Source of the DNA: Thermomonas flagellata
GTDB taxonomy: Bacteria > Pseudomonadota > Gammaproteobacteria > Xanthomonadales > Xanthomonadaceae
Direction of reading: 5' to 3'
Length of the DNA: 64,000 bases
Assembly (NCBI RefSeq): GCF_022419185.1
Contig: NZ_JAJOZK010000001.1
Coordinates: forward strand, 186,001 to 250,000
Shown: positions 27,431 to 43,536 of the stretch, piece after piece
Position numbering within the stretch: position 1 is the first letter of the stretch
How the letters are laid out: each line of letters begins with the position of its first letter
Notes under the pieces: model-generated
Database searches by the model: none
What the model saw: the letters and a program-made list of their open reading frames with translations, nothing else
Told to the model about the DNA's origin: nothing
Program-made: the position numbers and the translations under genes

Positions 27431-27697
27431 TCAGCGCGCGCCGTCGACCTCAATGCCGTCCTTCGGGGTCTTGCGGATGCGTTCGTAGCGCCGGCCCTTG
27501 GGTGGGGTGTCGGTTACGTGCAGCACCCCGGCATCGTCGCGCCAGCGGTACAGGCTGTCGGCGCGCTCGGCGGCGATCGCGGCGGCGCGCGCGGCGACCG
27601 CGCGCTCCTGGGCGCGGCGCGGCATCTCGATGGTCAGCCACCACCAGGCGGCGACCGCCAGCAGGACCGCGGCCACCAGCGCGGCCAGCGCCTTCAT
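27431..27697 (-). CDS. small DUF4124-like protein with membrane anchor
   Basis: An 88-residue protein with an N-terminal helix ([20 protein letters not shown]), an Ala/Arg-rich linker and a short DUF4124-type motif ([18 protein letters not shown]). The function of DUF4124 is unknown; the motif forms a small beta unit in envelope proteins. It overlaps the preceding DUF4124 gene by four bases (ATGA), so the two form an operon and may have arisen by duplication. The helix may be a membrane anchor rather than a cleaved signal. Confidence 0.75.
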   Translation of the reverse strand: MKALAALVAAVLLAVAAWWWLTIEMPRRAQERAVAARAAAIAAERADSLYRWRDDAGVLHVTDTPPKGRRYERIRKTPKDGIEVDGAR

Positions 27698-28122
27698 CGC
27701 CCGCCGCAGTAGGCCTTGACCGCGGCTTCGTTGAGGGTGCGCTGCTGGGCGCGTTCCTCGGCGGTGAGGTTGCGGTCGGGCTTGCCGTCGCCGGTGGTGT
27801 CCAGCCCGATCGGCTCGTTGCCCTGCAGGCGCTTGAGGTTGGCGCGCGCGTCCAGGCACTGCTTGCTCGGCCCGCCGGCGCCCGCGGCGGCGGCGCGCGC
27901 TTCGCCGCCCGCGGCGGGCGTCGTGGATGCGGCGGGGGACGGGGCGGGCGCGCGCTCGGCGAGGGTGCGGGTGGCGTGCACCCCGGCCGGCGGCGAATCG
28001 GCGTAATGGGTCACGCCCTGGGCGTCTTTCCACTGGTAGACGGTGGTCTGTGCCGCGGCCAGCGCCGGCAGGGCGGCGAGCGCGACGGCGGCGGTCAGGG
28101 CGAGGCGGCGCAAGGCGGTCAT
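27694..28122 (-). CDS. secreted DUF4124 domain protein
   Basis: A 142-residue protein with a cleavable signal peptide (ALTAAVALAALPALAAAQ) followed at once by the DUF4124 motif VYQWKDAQGVTHYADSPP. A Pro/Ala linker and a C-terminal helical stretch with two Cys (QCLDARANLKRLQG and AYCGGR) follow, which could form a disulfide in the periplasm. No biochemical role is known. It is the first gene of a two-gene unit with the smaller DUF4124 protein and is divergent from pssA. Confidence 0.8.
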   Translation of the reverse strand: MTALRRLALTAAVALAALPALAAAQTTVYQWKDAQGVTHYADSPPAGVHATRTLAERAPAPSPAASTTPAAGGEARAAAAGAGGPSKQCLDARANLKRLQGNEPIGLDTTGDGKPDRNLTAEERAQQRTLNEAAVKAYCGGR

Positions 28123-28197
28123 GGGCGGGGCCGGCAGCGGGGTCGGCCTTGATTGCAGCACTGCGCGGGGGCTGCCGCAAGCCCGTACACTGCCGGC

Positions 28198-28971
28198 ATG
28201 GAACCCGAGCACGCCCCGACCCCGCCGCGTCCGCGCGGCCGCGGCATCTACCTGCTGCCGAACCTGTTCACCACCGGCGGCCTGTTCGCCGGCTTCTTCG
28301 CCATCATCGCCGCCTCGCAGGGGCGGTTCGAGGCCGCCTGCATCGCGATCTTCGTGGCCGCGGTGCTGGATGGGATCGACGGCCGGGTCGCGCGCCTGAC
28401 CCATACCCAGAGCGAGTTCGGGGTGCAGTACGACTCGCTGGCCGACCTGATCAGCTTCGGCATGGCGCCGGCGCTGGTGATGTACCACTGGGCGCTGGCG
28501 GCGCTGAAGCTGGACGGCGCCACCGCGGGCAAGCTCGGCTGGCTGGCGGCGTTCCTGTACGCCGCCTGCGCGGCATTGCGGCTGGCCCGCTTCAACAGCC
28601 AGGTCGGGCAGGTCGACAAGCGCTGGTTCGTGGGCCTGGCCAGCCCGGCCGCGGCCGGGCTGATGGCCAGCTTCGTCTGGACCTGCGCCAGCCTCGGCTG
28701 GAGCGGACGCGAACTGCGCCATGCCGCGCTGGCGTTGACGGTGGCCGCGGCGCTGCTGATGGTCAGCCGGATCCGCTACAACAGCTTCAAGGGCGGCAGT
28801 GGGCCGAAGTCGGACCGGGTCCCGTTCGTCGCCCTGCTGGTGGCGGTGGCGGTGATCGTGGCGCTGGTGCTGGATCCGCCCAAGGTGCTGCTGGCCGCCA
28901 GCGTGCTGTACGCCCTGTCCGGGCCGCTGCTGTGGTTCCGGCGCCGGCACGAGCCTGCGGCCACGGCATGA
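28198..28971 (+). CDS. pssA: CDP-diacylglycerol-serine O-phosphatidyltransferase
   Basis: A 257-residue membrane enzyme making phosphatidylserine, the precursor of phosphatidylethanolamine, from CDP-diacylglycerol and serine. The CDP-alcohol phosphotransferase signature DG-x2-AR-x8-G-x3-D-x3-D is present within DGIDGRVARLTHTQ and EFGVQYDSLADL; the aspartates bind the metal ions. About eight hydrophobic helices follow; this is the integral-membrane type II form, not the peripheral E. coli form. ATG 28198 is used; TACACT 10-15 bases before it may be a -10 box. The stop overlaps the next start (ATGA). Confidence 0.93.
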   Translation: MEPEHAPTPPRPRGRGIYLLPNLFTTGGLFAGFFAIIAASQGRFEAACIAIFVAAVLDGIDGRVARLTHTQSEFGVQYDSLADLISFGMAPALVMYHWALAALKLDGATAGKLGWLAAFLYAACAALRLARFNSQVGQVDKRWFVGLASPAAAGLMASFVWTCASLGWSGRELRHAALALTVAAALLMVSRIRYNSFKGGSGPKSDRVPFVALLVAVAVIVALVLDPPKVLLAASVLYALSGPLLWFRRRHEPAATA

Positions 28972-29306
28972 GCGCCGCCATGGCCGGGGCGTGGACGCCG
29001 CGCCAGCGCGCCGTGCTGGCGGAACTGGGGCTGGTGGTGTACCGGCGCGCGGGTGCACCGGCCGCGGCGGATCCCGGCCCCGCACTCGTGGCCATGGCGG
29101 AGGCGGGCGATCCGCCGCTCGAGATGGCGATCGATGCGGCGATGCTGGCGCGGCTGGCGCGCGCGGCCGGGCTGCCGCCCGAGCACCTGCTCGCCAGCGC
29201 GCCGGCGCTGGCCGCGGCCAGCGTCGGCCTGGCCGGCGATGCGGCCGCCAAGCGCGCGCTGTGGCCGCGCCTGCGCCGGCTGCGCGCGCAGCAGGTGCCT
29301 GGATGA
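28968..29306 (+). CDS. holD: probable DNA polymerase III subunit psi (HolD-like)
   Basis: A 112-residue protein overlapped by four bases with both pssA before and rimI after. Similarity to HolD is weak but in the right places: an N-terminal helix and Gly-Leu turn (QRAVLAELGLVVYRRAG; E. coli QQLGITQWSLRRPG) and a C-terminal KRALWPRLRRL (E. coli RAALWQQI). In E. coli holD also lies directly before rimI. Psi joins chi (HolC, encoded at 32844 here) to the clamp loader and so to SSB. The call rests mainly on context plus these short matches. Confidence 0.6.
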   Translation: MSAAMAGAWTPRQRAVLAELGLVVYRRAGAPAAADPGPALVAMAEAGDPPLEMAIDAAMLARLARAAGLPPEHLLASAPALAAASVGLAGDAAAKRALWPRLRRLRAQQVPG

Positions 29307-29782
29307 ACGCGCGCCCGCGCCCGCTGGCGGAGGACGCGCGGCTGCGGCCGATGCGCGAGGACGACCTCGACGCGGTGATGCGGATTGAGACCGCGGCCTA
29401 CGCCTTCCCGTGGACGCGCGGGATCATGCTGGACTGCCTGCGCGCCGGCTATGCGATGTGGGTGCAGGAAGGCGCCGCCGGCCTGCTCGGCTACGGCGTG
29501 CTCAGCATCGCCGCCGGCGAGGCGCACCTGCTCAACCTCTGCACCGCGCCCGGGCACGAGGGGCGCGGCCATGCCCAGCGCCTGCTGCAGGCGCTGCTGA
29601 AAATCGCGCGCGCCGGCGGCGCGCAGCGGGTGTTCCTGGAGGTGCGGCCGTCGAACCCGCGCGCGATCGCGCTGTACCAGCGCAGCGGCTTCAACGAGAT
29701 CGGCCGCCGCCCGCGCTACTACCCGGCCATCGGCGGCCGCGAGGACGCGATCGTGATGGCGATGGAGCTGTTGCCAGAGTGA
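29303..29782 (+). CDS. rimI: ribosomal protein S18 alanine N-acetyltransferase
   Basis: A 159-residue GNAT acetyltransferase. The acetyl-CoA loop is in APGHEGRGHAQRLLQALL (the R/Q-x2-G-x-G/A pattern) and the C-terminal NPRAIALYQRSGFNEIGRR is the usual RimI motif A/B region; AYAFPWTRGIMLDCLRAGY is characteristic of RimI. It acetylates the N-terminal alanine of ribosomal protein S18. ATG 29303 overlaps the holD-like stop as ATGA, making pssA-holD-rimI one tight unit. Confidence 0.92.
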   Translation: MNARPRPLAEDARLRPMREDDLDAVMRIETAAYAFPWTRGIMLDCLRAGYAMWVQEGAAGLLGYGVLSIAAGEAHLLNLCTAPGHEGRGHAQRLLQALLKIARAGGAQRVFLEVRPSNPRAIALYQRSGFNEIGRRPRYYPAIGGREDAIVMAMELLPE

Positions 29783-30004
29783 TCGCGCCGGGGCGCGGAG
29801 GCGGCCCGCGCCGATTCATCCTTCGACGGGCGCAGGACGAACGGGCCTGTGTCCTGCGCCGGGCCCGGGACGAATAGGCTTGCGTACAGAGCCAGATCCG
29901 GGATGCATCAGGCTTGCGTCCTGCGCCCAGCCCAGGACGAACGGGGGTGGGTCCTGCGACAGGCGGGACGTGCGTGCGTCGGGCAGGGGCGACGGGCCGC
30001 GCGC
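29783..30004. repeat. intergenic region with inverted repeats between rimI and valS
   Basis: A 222-base gap between convergent genes. GCGCAGGAC at 29830-29838 and GTCCTGCGC at 29851-29859 form a perfect 9-bp stem; a related pair, GTCCTG and CAGGAC, follows near 29918-29940, and CAGGACGAACGGG occurs twice. The unit looks like a dispersed intergenic palindrome of this genome. It may double as a terminator for both genes, though no T-run is present. No gene is seen here. Confidence 0.55.
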
Positions 30005-32833
<2,829 letters not shown>

Positions 32834-32843
32834 CGGAGCGGGA

Positions 32844-33269
32844 TTACATGTCGTATTTGTTGAGCTGGAAGCCGAGCGCCTGGTAGTGCTTCCAGCGCGC
32901 GCGCAGCGGGCCGCGCGCGGCCGGATCGGCCGGCACCACTTCCAGCACGCGCTCGAACGCGCCTTGCGGCGGGTCGTCGCGCAGGTTGATCAGCAGCGGG
33001 CGCAGCGGCGCGTCGATCTCCGGCGGGGCGATCAGCACCGGGGTGGCCTCCTCGTCCTCGTCCTGCCCGGCGATCTGGTGCGGAAGGTACTCGTCGGGAT
33101 CGAACGCCCACAGCAGGTCGTCCAGCGCCTCGGCCTGGGCCTGGTCGCGCGCCAGGATCAGGGTCGGCTGCCCGCTCGCGTAGGCCTTGCGCGCCAGTTC
33201 GCACACCAGCAGCAGCGGCTGCGCGCGGAAGCGCGGCTTGGTGATCAGGTAGAAGTCGGCGCGCGGCAT
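32844..33269 (-). CDS. holC: DNA polymerase III subunit chi
   Basis: A 141-residue protein ([20 protein letters not shown]) matching Hol[38 protein letters not shown] and a C-terminal [18 protein letters not shown]. It joins the clamp loader (through psi) to SSB. ATG 33269 is the start conserved in the family; ten upstream codons are not. It lies between pepA and valS, all on the same strand. Confidence 0.93.
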   Translation of the reverse strand: MPRADFYLITKPRFRAQPLLLVCELARKAYASGQPTLILARDQAQAEALDDLLWAFDPDEYLPHQIAGQDEDEEATPVLIAPPEIDAPLRPLLINLRDDPPQGAFERVLEVVPADPAARGPLRARWKHYQALGFQLNKYDM

Positions 33270-33339
33270 GCAGGCGAGGAAGCGTGGCGGGGGAGGCATG
33301 GGCGGGCGCGGAGATGGCCCGCGCCCGCCGGCGTCGGAC

Positions 33340-34833
33340 TCAGCCCTGCGCCGGCCGGCAGCGGTCCAGCAGCCACTGGCAGAGCATGCCGACCGGGCGC
33401 CCGGTGGCCATGCCGAGCTTGCCGTCGCCGTTGGCGACCCCGGCGATGTCCAGGTGCACCCAGCGCTGGCCCTCGGTGAAGCGCGACAGGAAGCAGCCGG
33501 CGGTGATCGCGCCGGCCCAGCGGCCGCCGATGTTGTAGACGTCGGCGAAGGCCGACTCCAGCTGGCTCTGGTACTCGTCCCACAGCGGCAGCTGCCAGCC
33601 GCGGTCGAACACGGTCTCGCCGGCGGCGAGCAGCTCGCGGGCGAGGTCGTCGCTGGCCTTGGTCATCACCCCGGTGGCGAACTTGCCCAGCGCGATCACG
33701 CAGGCGCCGGTGAGGGTGGCCACGTCGACCAGCGCCGCCGGCTGGAAGCGCTGCGCGTAGGTCAGCGCGTCGCACAGGATCAGGCGGCCCTCGGCGTCGG
33801 TATTGCCGACCTCGATGGTCTTGCCGGACATGCTGGTGATGACGTCCGACGGGCGGTAGCTGTTGCCGTCGATCGCGTTCTCCACCGCGGCGGCGATGCA
33901 CACCAGGTTGACCGGCAGCTGCATCTCGACCGCGGCCACGAAGGTGCCGAGCACGCTGCCGGCGCCGCTCATGTCGTACTTCATCTCCTCGATGCCGCCC
34001 TGCACCTTGAGGTTGACGCCGCCGGTGTCGAAGGTGATGCCCTTGCCGACCAGCACGTAGGGGCGGGCGTCGCCGCCGTTGGCGTACTTGAGCACGATCA
34101 GGCGCGGGCGCTGCGCGCTGCCGCGCGCGACCGCCAGCAGCGCGCCCATGCCGAGCGCCTGCATCGCGTCCTCCTCCAGCACCTCGCAGCTCACGCCCGG
34201 GCGGTCCGCGGCGAAGTCCTGCGCGCGCTGGGCGAGGCCGGCCGGGGTGCACAGGTTGGGCGGCAGGTTGCCGAGCTCGCGGGTGAATTCGACCCCGCGC
34301 GCGATCGCGACGCCCTGGGCGAGCGCGGCGGCGTCGTCGCCGGCCAGCTCCAAGCGCTCCAGGCCCTTGTCCTCGCGCTTCTTGTTGTCGCGCCCGAGGG
34401 TCGCGAGATAGCGGTAGCAGGCGTGGTCGGCGGCGATCGCGGCCTGGCGGATCGCCCACGCCGGGTCGCGCCCGGGCACCGCCAGCTCGGTCAGGGTCAG
34501 CAGCGCGCTGCGCACCGGGCCGCTACGCAGCGCGCGCGCGGCGTCGCCGACCGCCTTCAGGTACTGCGGCACCGCGAACTTGGCGGCCTCGCCCAGGCCC
34601 ACCACCAGCACCCGCGGCGCGGCGATGCCGGGCAGGTCGAGCAGCAGCGCGGTCTTGCCGGTCTTGCCGCTGACGTCGCCGCGCGCGACCAGCGCCGCCA
34701 GGCGCCCCCCGCAGGCTGCGTCCAGCTGCTGGCCGGCCGGGGTCAGCCGCCCGTCGGCATAGGCGCCGACCACCACGCAGTCGACGGCGGCGGAGGCGGC
34801 GGGAGTGGGGTTCAGGGCGAATTGCAGGCTCAT
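33340..34833 (-). CDS. pepA: cytosol (leucyl) aminopeptidase
   Basis: A 497-residue M17 aminopeptidase. The signature [14 protein letters not shown] is present, with metal ligands in [16 protein letters not shown], in [11 protein letters not shown] and in the signature itself. It removes N-terminal residues from peptides in the cytoplasm and, in E. coli, also helps Xer recombination at plasmid sites. Start ATG 34833 gives the family N-terminus (MSLQFALNP). It is the first gene of pepA-holC-valS and diverges from lptF. Confidence 0.95.
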   Translation of the reverse strand: MSLQFALNPTPAASAAVDCVVVGAYADGRLTPAGQQLDAACGGRLAALVARGDVSGKTGKTALLLDLPGIAAPRVLVVGLGEAAKFAVPQYLKAVGDAARALRSGPVRSALLTLTELAVPGRDPAWAIRQAAIAADHACYRYLATLGRDNKKREDKGLERLELAGDDAAALAQGVAIARGVEFTRELGNLPPNLCTPAGLAQRAQDFAADRPGVSCEVLEEDAMQALGMGALLAVARGSAQRPRLIVLKYANGGDARPYVLVGKGITFDTGGVNLKVQGGIEEMKYDMSGAGSVLGTFVAAVEMQLPVNLVCIAAAVENAIDGNSYRPSDVITSMSGKTIEVGNTDAEGRLILCDALTYAQRFQPAALVDVATLTGACVIALGKFATGVMTKASDDLARELLAAGETVFDRGWQLPLWDEYQSQLESAFADVYNIGGRWAGAITAGCFLSRFTEGQRWVHLDIAGVANGDGKLGMATGRPVGMLCQWLLDRCRPAQG

Positions 34834-34897
34834 CGGCGAAAGTCCGGTGCGGATGGAGGGTGGCGCGCGGCCGGCGGGCGCGGTGCGGGCGGTCGCA

Positions 34898-34903
34898 TAC
34901 AAT
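34898..34903 (+). promoter_or_regulatory. -10 element upstream of lptF
   Basis: TACAAT in the 131-base gap between pepA and lptF, 62 bases before the chosen lptF start. No good -35 box is seen in the GC-rich stretch before it. Confidence 0.4.
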
Positions 34904-34964
34904 GCCGCGGCCGCGCCCGGCCATGTGGATGCGGAAACCCCCGATTCTAAGCCACCCGGGCCCG

Positions 34965-36044
34965 ATGCCGAAGCTGGACCGCTACCTGAGCAGTGAGATC
35001 GCGCGCGCCGTGCTGGCGGCCCTGGTCGTGCTGTGCATGGTCAGCCTCGGCGGGCTGGTGGCGGACCTGATCGGCGAGATGGCGCGCGGCAAGCTGGCGC
35101 CGCCGCTGCTGCTGTCGCAGCTGGGGCTGCGCATGGTGCGCTACTTGCCGATCATCCTGCCGCTTGCGCTGCTGCTCGGCCTGCTGCTGGCGCTGGGGCG
35201 GCTGTACCGGGATTCGGAGATGTACGTGCTGACCGCGGTCGGGGTCGGCCCGGGCCGGCTGCTGCGGCCGGTGCTGCTGGTCGCGCTGCCGGTGCTGGCG
35301 GTGATCGCGCTGTCCTCGCTGTGGCTGGGCCCGCTGGCCGACCGCACCGCGCGCGCGATGGTCGCCGAGGCCAACCGAAACCTGCTGGCGGCCGGGCTGG
35401 AGCCGGGCCGTTTCAGCGTGCTCGGCAACGGCAGCGTCGCCTATGCCGACGCGCTGTCGCCGGACGGCACCCGCCTGCAGCGGGTGTTCCTGTACCGCGA
35501 GCGGGACGGCCGGATGGACGTGGTGACCGCGCGCAGCGGCCAGCTCTACCGCGACCGCGGCGCGCGCGTGCTGGCGCTCGAGGACGGCTTCCGGGTCGAG
35601 GGCCCGCTGGCCGGCGCCGTCCTCGACTACCGCCTGATGCGCTACCGGCGCAGCGAGAACGTGCTGCAGCCGGGCGCGGAGGAGCGCCCGAGCGAGGATC
35701 CGGCGTTCTGGCCGACCACCCGCCTGTTCAGGGACGCCTCGCGCGCCGCGCGCGCCGAGCTGCACTGGCGGATCGCGCCGCCGATCCTGAGCCTGGCGTT
35801 CGTGCTGCTGGCGGTGCCGCTGGCGCGCAGCTCCCCGCGCCAGGCGCGCTACGGGGCGATGCTGCTGGCGTTCCTGGCCTACATGGTCGGGGTGTTCCTG
35901 ATGATGCTCGGCACCCAGTGGATCGCCGAGGGGCGCATGCCGGCGGCGCTCGGCCTGTGGTGGCTGCTGCTGCCGATGCTGGCGCTGGGCGCGGTGCTGT
36001 ACGCGCGCGACGGCCGCGTGGCGCGCCCGTGGTGGCGGCGATGA
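34965..36044 (+). CDS. lptF: LPS export ABC transporter permease LptF
   Basis: A 359-residue permease with three N-terminal and three C-terminal membrane helices around a periplasmic jellyroll domain (about residues 120-260). [20 protein letters not shown] is a typical start, followed by [20 protein letters not shown]. With LptG and the ATPase LptB (not in this window) it pulls lipopolysaccharide from the inner membrane into the Lpt bridge. ATG 34965 is used; the open frame reaches back to 34860. The stop overlaps lptG as ATGA. Confidence 0.95.
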   Translation: MPKLDRYLSSEIARAVLAALVVLCMVSLGGLVADLIGEMARGKLAPPLLLSQLGLRMVRYLPIILPLALLLGLLLALGRLYRDSEMYVLTAVGVGPGRLLRPVLLVALPVLAVIALSSLWLGPLADRTARAMVAEANRNLLAAGLEPGRFSVLGNGSVAYADALSPDGTRLQRVFLYRERDGRMDVVTARSGQLYRDRGARVLALEDGFRVEGPLAGAVLDYRLMRYRRSENVLQPGAEERPSEDPAFWPTTRLFRDASRAARAELHWRIAPPILSLAFVLLAVPLARSSPRQARYGAMLLAFLAYMVGVFLMMLGTQWIAEGRMPAALGLWWLLLPMLALGAVLYARDGRVARPWWRR

Positions 36045-37138
36045 GGCTGCGCCCCGCCCTGCACGACCAGTACATCGCGCGCACGGTCAGCCTGACCGTG
36101 CTCGGGGCGTGGGGCGTGCTGCTCGGGCTGGACGTAGTGATGGCGTTCGCCGGCGACGTCGGCAACATCGGCAAGGGCAGCTACACTGCCAGCCACGCGG
36201 TGGTGGCGACCCTGCTGTCGGTGCCGTGGCGCGCCTACAACCTGTTCCCGACCGCGGCGGTGATCGGCGCCCTGCTCGGCCTGGGCCAGCTGGCGGCGAC
36301 CTCGGAGCTGACCGCGCTGCGCGCGCTCGGGTTGTCGCGCCGGCGCCTGAGCGTGTCGGTGGCGATCCCGCTGGCCCTGCTCACGGTGCTGATGGTGGCC
36401 AACGGCGAGTCGCTGGCGCCGTGGGGGGATGCGCGCAGCCAGGCGGTCCGCAGCGTGCGCAACCCGAACCTGGTCGTGGCCCAGTACAGCGGGCTGTGGG
36501 CGCGCGAGGGCGGGATGTTCCTCAACGCGCGCGACGGCCAGACCCGCCAGCGTGGCGACGACCGCTGGCTGGAGCTGCGCGGGGTGCGCCTGTTCCAGTT
36601 CGCCGCGGACGGCCGCCTGCAGTCGGTCGCCAACGTGGAGGTCGCCGAGCACCGTCCCGGCGGCTGGCTGCTGCGCGGGGTCGAGCGCACCACCTTCGGC
36701 GAGAAATCCGTGCAGCGCACCCGGGTGGCGGAGGAGCGCTGGCAGTCCAGCCTCGACGAGACCGTGCTCGAGGCCAGCGTGACCCGCCCGCGCACGATGG
36801 GCAGCCGCGAGCTGGCGCGCAGCATCGAGTACCGCAAGCGCAACGGCCTGCAGGCCTCCGAGTTCGAGGAGGTCTATTGGGGGCGCTGGTTCTACCCGCT
36901 CAACGTACTGGCGCTGTGCCTGGCGGCGATCCCGTTCGCGTTCGGCACCCTGCGCAGCGGCGGCTACGGCAAGCGCCTGTTCCTCGGCATCGTGTTCGCG
37001 CTCGGCTTCTACCTGCTGCAGCGCATGTGCGTGCAGCTGGCGGGCATCTACCACTTCGACTATCGCCTGGCCTATGCGGTGCCGCCGGCGCTGATGCTGG
37101 CGATCTCCTGGGGCCTGTTCCGCCGCCGCTCCGGGTAG
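36041..37138 (+). CDS. lptG: LPS export ABC transporter permease LptG
   Basis: A 365-residue partner of LptF with the same layout: N-terminal helices (ARTVSLTVLGAWGVLLGLDV), coupling region YNLFPTAAVIGALLGLGQLA, periplasmic domain, and C-terminal helices (FYPLNVLALCLAAIPFAFG, YAVPPALMLAISWGLF). It forms the membrane part of the LptB2FG complex. Overlap with lptF by four bases ensures coupled translation and equal subunit amounts. Confidence 0.95.
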   Translation: MRLRPALHDQYIARTVSLTVLGAWGVLLGLDVVMAFAGDVGNIGKGSYTASHAVVATLLSVPWRAYNLFPTAAVIGALLGLGQLAATSELTALRALGLSRRRLSVSVAIPLALLTVLMVANGESLAPWGDARSQAVRSVRNPNLVVAQYSGLWAREGGMFLNARDGQTRQRGDDRWLELRGVRLFQFAADGRLQSVANVEVAEHRPGGWLLRGVERTTFGEKSVQRTRVAEERWQSSLDETVLEASVTRPRTMGSRELARSIEYRKRNGLQASEFEEVYWGRWFYPLNVLALCLAAIPFAFGTLRSGGYGKRLFLGIVFALGFYLLQRMCVQLAGIYHFDYRLAYAVPPALMLAISWGLFRRRSG

Positions 37139-37147
37139 CCGGCGCGC

Positions 37148-37594
37148 TCAGCGCGGCAGGCGCAGGACCCGGGTGCGGCCGGCGCGGTCGTGCCAGGTTC
37201 GGCGCTCGCGGTCGATCCATGCCCACCAGAAGCCCAGCCCGGCGGCCAGCAGCGACAGCGTGGCCACCGCGTAGCGCGCCCATGCGCGGCCCCAGCCGGG
37301 CGCGGCGCCGTCGCGCCCGCGCAGCGCGAGCCGCCACGCGCGCATGCCGATGGTCTGGCCGCCGCGCCGCCAGCTCAGGGTGGCGTAGGCGCCGGTGACC
37401 AGCCACAGCGCCACCAGTTCCAGCAGGCCCAGCCAGCCGCCGCGGACCGCATCGCCATGCGCGAGGGTGAAGCCGGCGGCGACCACAAACCACAGCCCGA
37501 GCGCGATCAGCGCGTCGTAGGCCAGCGCCAGCAGGCGCCAGCCGAGCAGCGGCGGGGGCGGGACCGTGGCCGGAGCCGGGGTGGGGGAGATCAT
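37148..37594 (-). CDS. RDD family membrane protein
   Basis: A 148-residue protein with an RDD domain: RLLALAYDALIALGLWFVVA at the N-terminus with the R and D of the name, a GQTIGMRAWRLALR motif, and IDRERRTWHDRAGRTRVL at the end. Three to four membrane helices. Members have been linked to ion or solute transport, but no function is established for this one. It faces lptG convergently and xerD divergently (32 bases). Confidence 0.85.
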   Translation of the reverse strand: MISPTPAPATVPPPPLLGWRLLALAYDALIALGLWFVVAAGFTLAHGDAVRGGWLGLLELVALWLVTGAYATLSWRRGGQTIGMRAWRLALRGRDGAAPGWGRAWARYAVATLSLLAAGLGFWWAWIDRERRTWHDRAGRTRVLRLPR

Positions 37595-37626
37595 CGCGAC
37601 AGGATAGCGGCGCTACCCTTGCCGGC

Positions 37627-38574
37627 ATGGCCACCCCCGCCGACCGCCGCCGCGCCGCCCGCCAGCTGCCCCCGCTCGCGGAGGCGGATGCCGCCGCGAT
37701 CGAGGCCTTCCTGGACGCGGTCTGGGCCGAGCATGGCCTGGCCGCGGCCTCGCTCGCCGCCTACCGCCGCGACCTCGCCGGGCTGGCGCGCTTCCGCCCG
37801 GGCCTGCGTGGGCTGCAGCGCGAGGACCTGTACGCCTTCCTGGCCCAGCGTACGCGCGCCGGCTACGCCGCGCGCAGCAACGCGCGCCTGCTCTCCAGCC
37901 TGCGCGCGTTCTACGCCGACCTGCGCCGGCGCGGGCTGCGCGCGGACGACCCGACCGCGCTGCTGCAGCCGCCGCGCCTGCCGCGCAGCCTGCCGCGCGC
38001 GCTGACCGAGGCGCAGGTCGAGGCCCTGCTGCAGGCGGCCGACGCGGGCAGCATCGACGGCCTGCGCACGCGCGCCATGCTCGAGCTGATGTACGCCTGC
38101 GGGCTGCGGGTGAGCGAGCTGGTCGGGCTGCCGGCGACCGCGCTCAACCTGCGCCAGGGCGTGCTGCGGGTGCAGGGCAAGGGCGGGCGCGAGCGGCTGG
38201 TGCCGCTCGGCGAGGAGGCGCGCCACTGGCTGGAGCGCTACCTGGCGCATGCGCGCCCGGCGCTGCTGGCTGGCCTGCGCGATCCGGCGCGGGCGCAGGC
38301 GCTGTTCGTGGATGCGCGCGGGCAGCCGCTCACCCGCCAGGCGTTGTGGGCGCTCATCAAGCGCCAGGCCGCCGCGGCCGGGATCGACCCGGCCCGGATC
38401 AGCCCGCACGGGTTGCGCCACAGCTTCGCCACCCACCTGCTCAACCGCGGCGCCGACCTGCGCGCGCTGCAGCTGCTGCTCGGGCACAGCTCGCTGTCCA
38501 CCACCCAGATCTACACCCTGATCGCGCGCGAGCAGCTCAAGGCGCTGCACGCCCGCCACCACCCGCGCGGCTGA
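37627..38574 (+). CDS. xerD: tyrosine recombinase XerD
   Basis: A 315-residue site-specific recombinase that, with XerC, resolves chromosome dimers at dif. The N-terminal SAM-like domain spans about residues 25-110; the catalytic domain shows R in CGLRVSELVGL, K in QGKGGRERLVPLG, the pair HGLRH, the following LGHSS, and the nucleophile Tyr in TTQIYT. dsbC directly downstream matches the E. coli order xerD-dsbC, which favours XerD over XerC. Confidence 0.93.
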   Translation: MATPADRRRAARQLPPLAEADAAAIEAFLDAVWAEHGLAAASLAAYRRDLAGLARFRPGLRGLQREDLYAFLAQRTRAGYAARSNARLLSSLRAFYADLRRRGLRADDPTALLQPPRLPRSLPRALTEAQVEALLQAADAGSIDGLRTRAMLELMYACGLRVSELVGLPATALNLRQGVLRVQGKGGRERLVPLGEEARHWLERYLAHARPALLAGLRDPARAQALFVDARGQPLTRQALWALIKRQAAAAGIDPARISPHGLRHSFATHLLNRGADLRALQLLLGHSSLSTTQIYTLIAREQLKALHARHHPRG

Positions 38575-38650
38575 CCGCCGCCGGCGGGCATGCCACAATG
38601 CCGCTTCCGCACACGCCGGGCCGCCCCCGGCCCGCCCCCTTGGAGCCTGC

Positions 38651-39460
38651 ATGCGCCGTCTCGCGTTCGTCCTCCTGTCCAGCCTCAGCCTGGCCGCCTG
38701 TGCGCAGCCGGCCGCCCCGCAGGCCCAAGGCGGCGCCAAGATCGCGGTCAGCGCCCCGGCCGCGGCGCCCGCCCCGGCCGGCGAGGGCGAGGTGGAGGCG
38801 CGCGTGCGTGCCGTGCTGCGCCAGCTCAGTGACCGCATCCAGGTGGACAGCGTGCGGCCGGCGCCGTTCCCCGGCTTCCGCGAGGTGATCGCCGGCGGCC
38901 AGGTCGTGTACGTCAGCGACGACGGCAAGTACCTGATCCAGGGCAACGTGCTCGACATCCCGCGCCGGCGCGACCTCACCGAGGACGCCATGGGCAGCGT
39001 GCGCGCCAAGGTGCTGGCCGGCATCCCGATGGCCGACCGCATCGTGTTCTCCCCGGCCGGCACCCCGAAGCACCGGGTGGTGGTGCTGACCGACATCGAG
39101 TGCGGCTATTGCCGCAAGTTCCACAGCGAGATCGCGCAGCACCTGGCCAACGGCATCCAGGTTGAGTACCTGGCGTTCCCGCGCGCCGGCCTCGGCAGCG
39201 AGGACTACCGCAAGATGGTCGCGGTCTGGTGCGCCGACGACCGCCGCAAGGCCCTGACCGACGCCAAGAACGACCGCCCGGTGCCGATGCGCACCTGCAA
39301 GACCCCGGTGGACATGGAGTACCGCGCCGGGCTGCAGATGGGCCTGACCGGCACCCCGATGGTGCTGACCGAGGACGGCCAGCTGCTCGGCGGCTACATG
39401 CCGCCGGCGGTGCTGCTGCAGCGCCTGCAGCAGCTCAAGCAGGGCGCCGGCCGCGGCTGA
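38651..39460 (+). CDS. dsbC: thiol:disulfide interchange protein DsbC, lipoprotein form
   Basis: A 269-residue protein with a lipoprotein signal (LSSLSLAAC, lipobox LAAC) rather than the plain signal peptide of E. coli DsbC. The DsbC N-terminal dimerisation region is near residues 55-130 (YVSDDGKYLIQGNVLDI) and the thioredoxin fold has the CGYC active site (TDIECGYCRKFHSEIA) and the cis-Pro in GLTGTPMVLTEDG. It reshuffles wrong disulfides in the periplasm. A second Cys pair occurs as WCADDRRKALTDAKND and MRTCKTP. Confidence 0.9.
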   Translation: MRRLAFVLLSSLSLAACAQPAAPQAQGGAKIAVSAPAAAPAPAGEGEVEARVRAVLRQLSDRIQVDSVRPAPFPGFREVIAGGQVVYVSDDGKYLIQGNVLDIPRRRDLTEDAMGSVRAKVLAGIPMADRIVFSPAGTPKHRVVVLTDIECGYCRKFHSEIAQHLANGIQVEYLAFPRAGLGSEDYRKMVAVWCADDRRKALTDAKNDRPVPMRTCKTPVDMEYRAGLQMGLTGTPMVLTEDGQLLGGYMPPAVLLQRLQQLKQGAGRG

Positions 39461-39554
39461 GCCTGCGTCGGCGCGGCCGGGCTGGCCGCGGCGGGCACGG
39501 GGCTGCCGCCGCTCTCGGCTACACTAGCGGGCCCGCCTCCTTGCGTCCGCGGAC

Positions 39555-43430
<3,876 letters not shown>

Positions 43431-43536
43431 GTCGCCTGGAATCGTCCGGGTAGAACCAGGATGCCCCGTGCGCGGGTCTGTGCGCGCGCGCCCGATGCGT
43501 CCACAATAGGGCTTCCGCAGGCACCGGAAGACCCGC

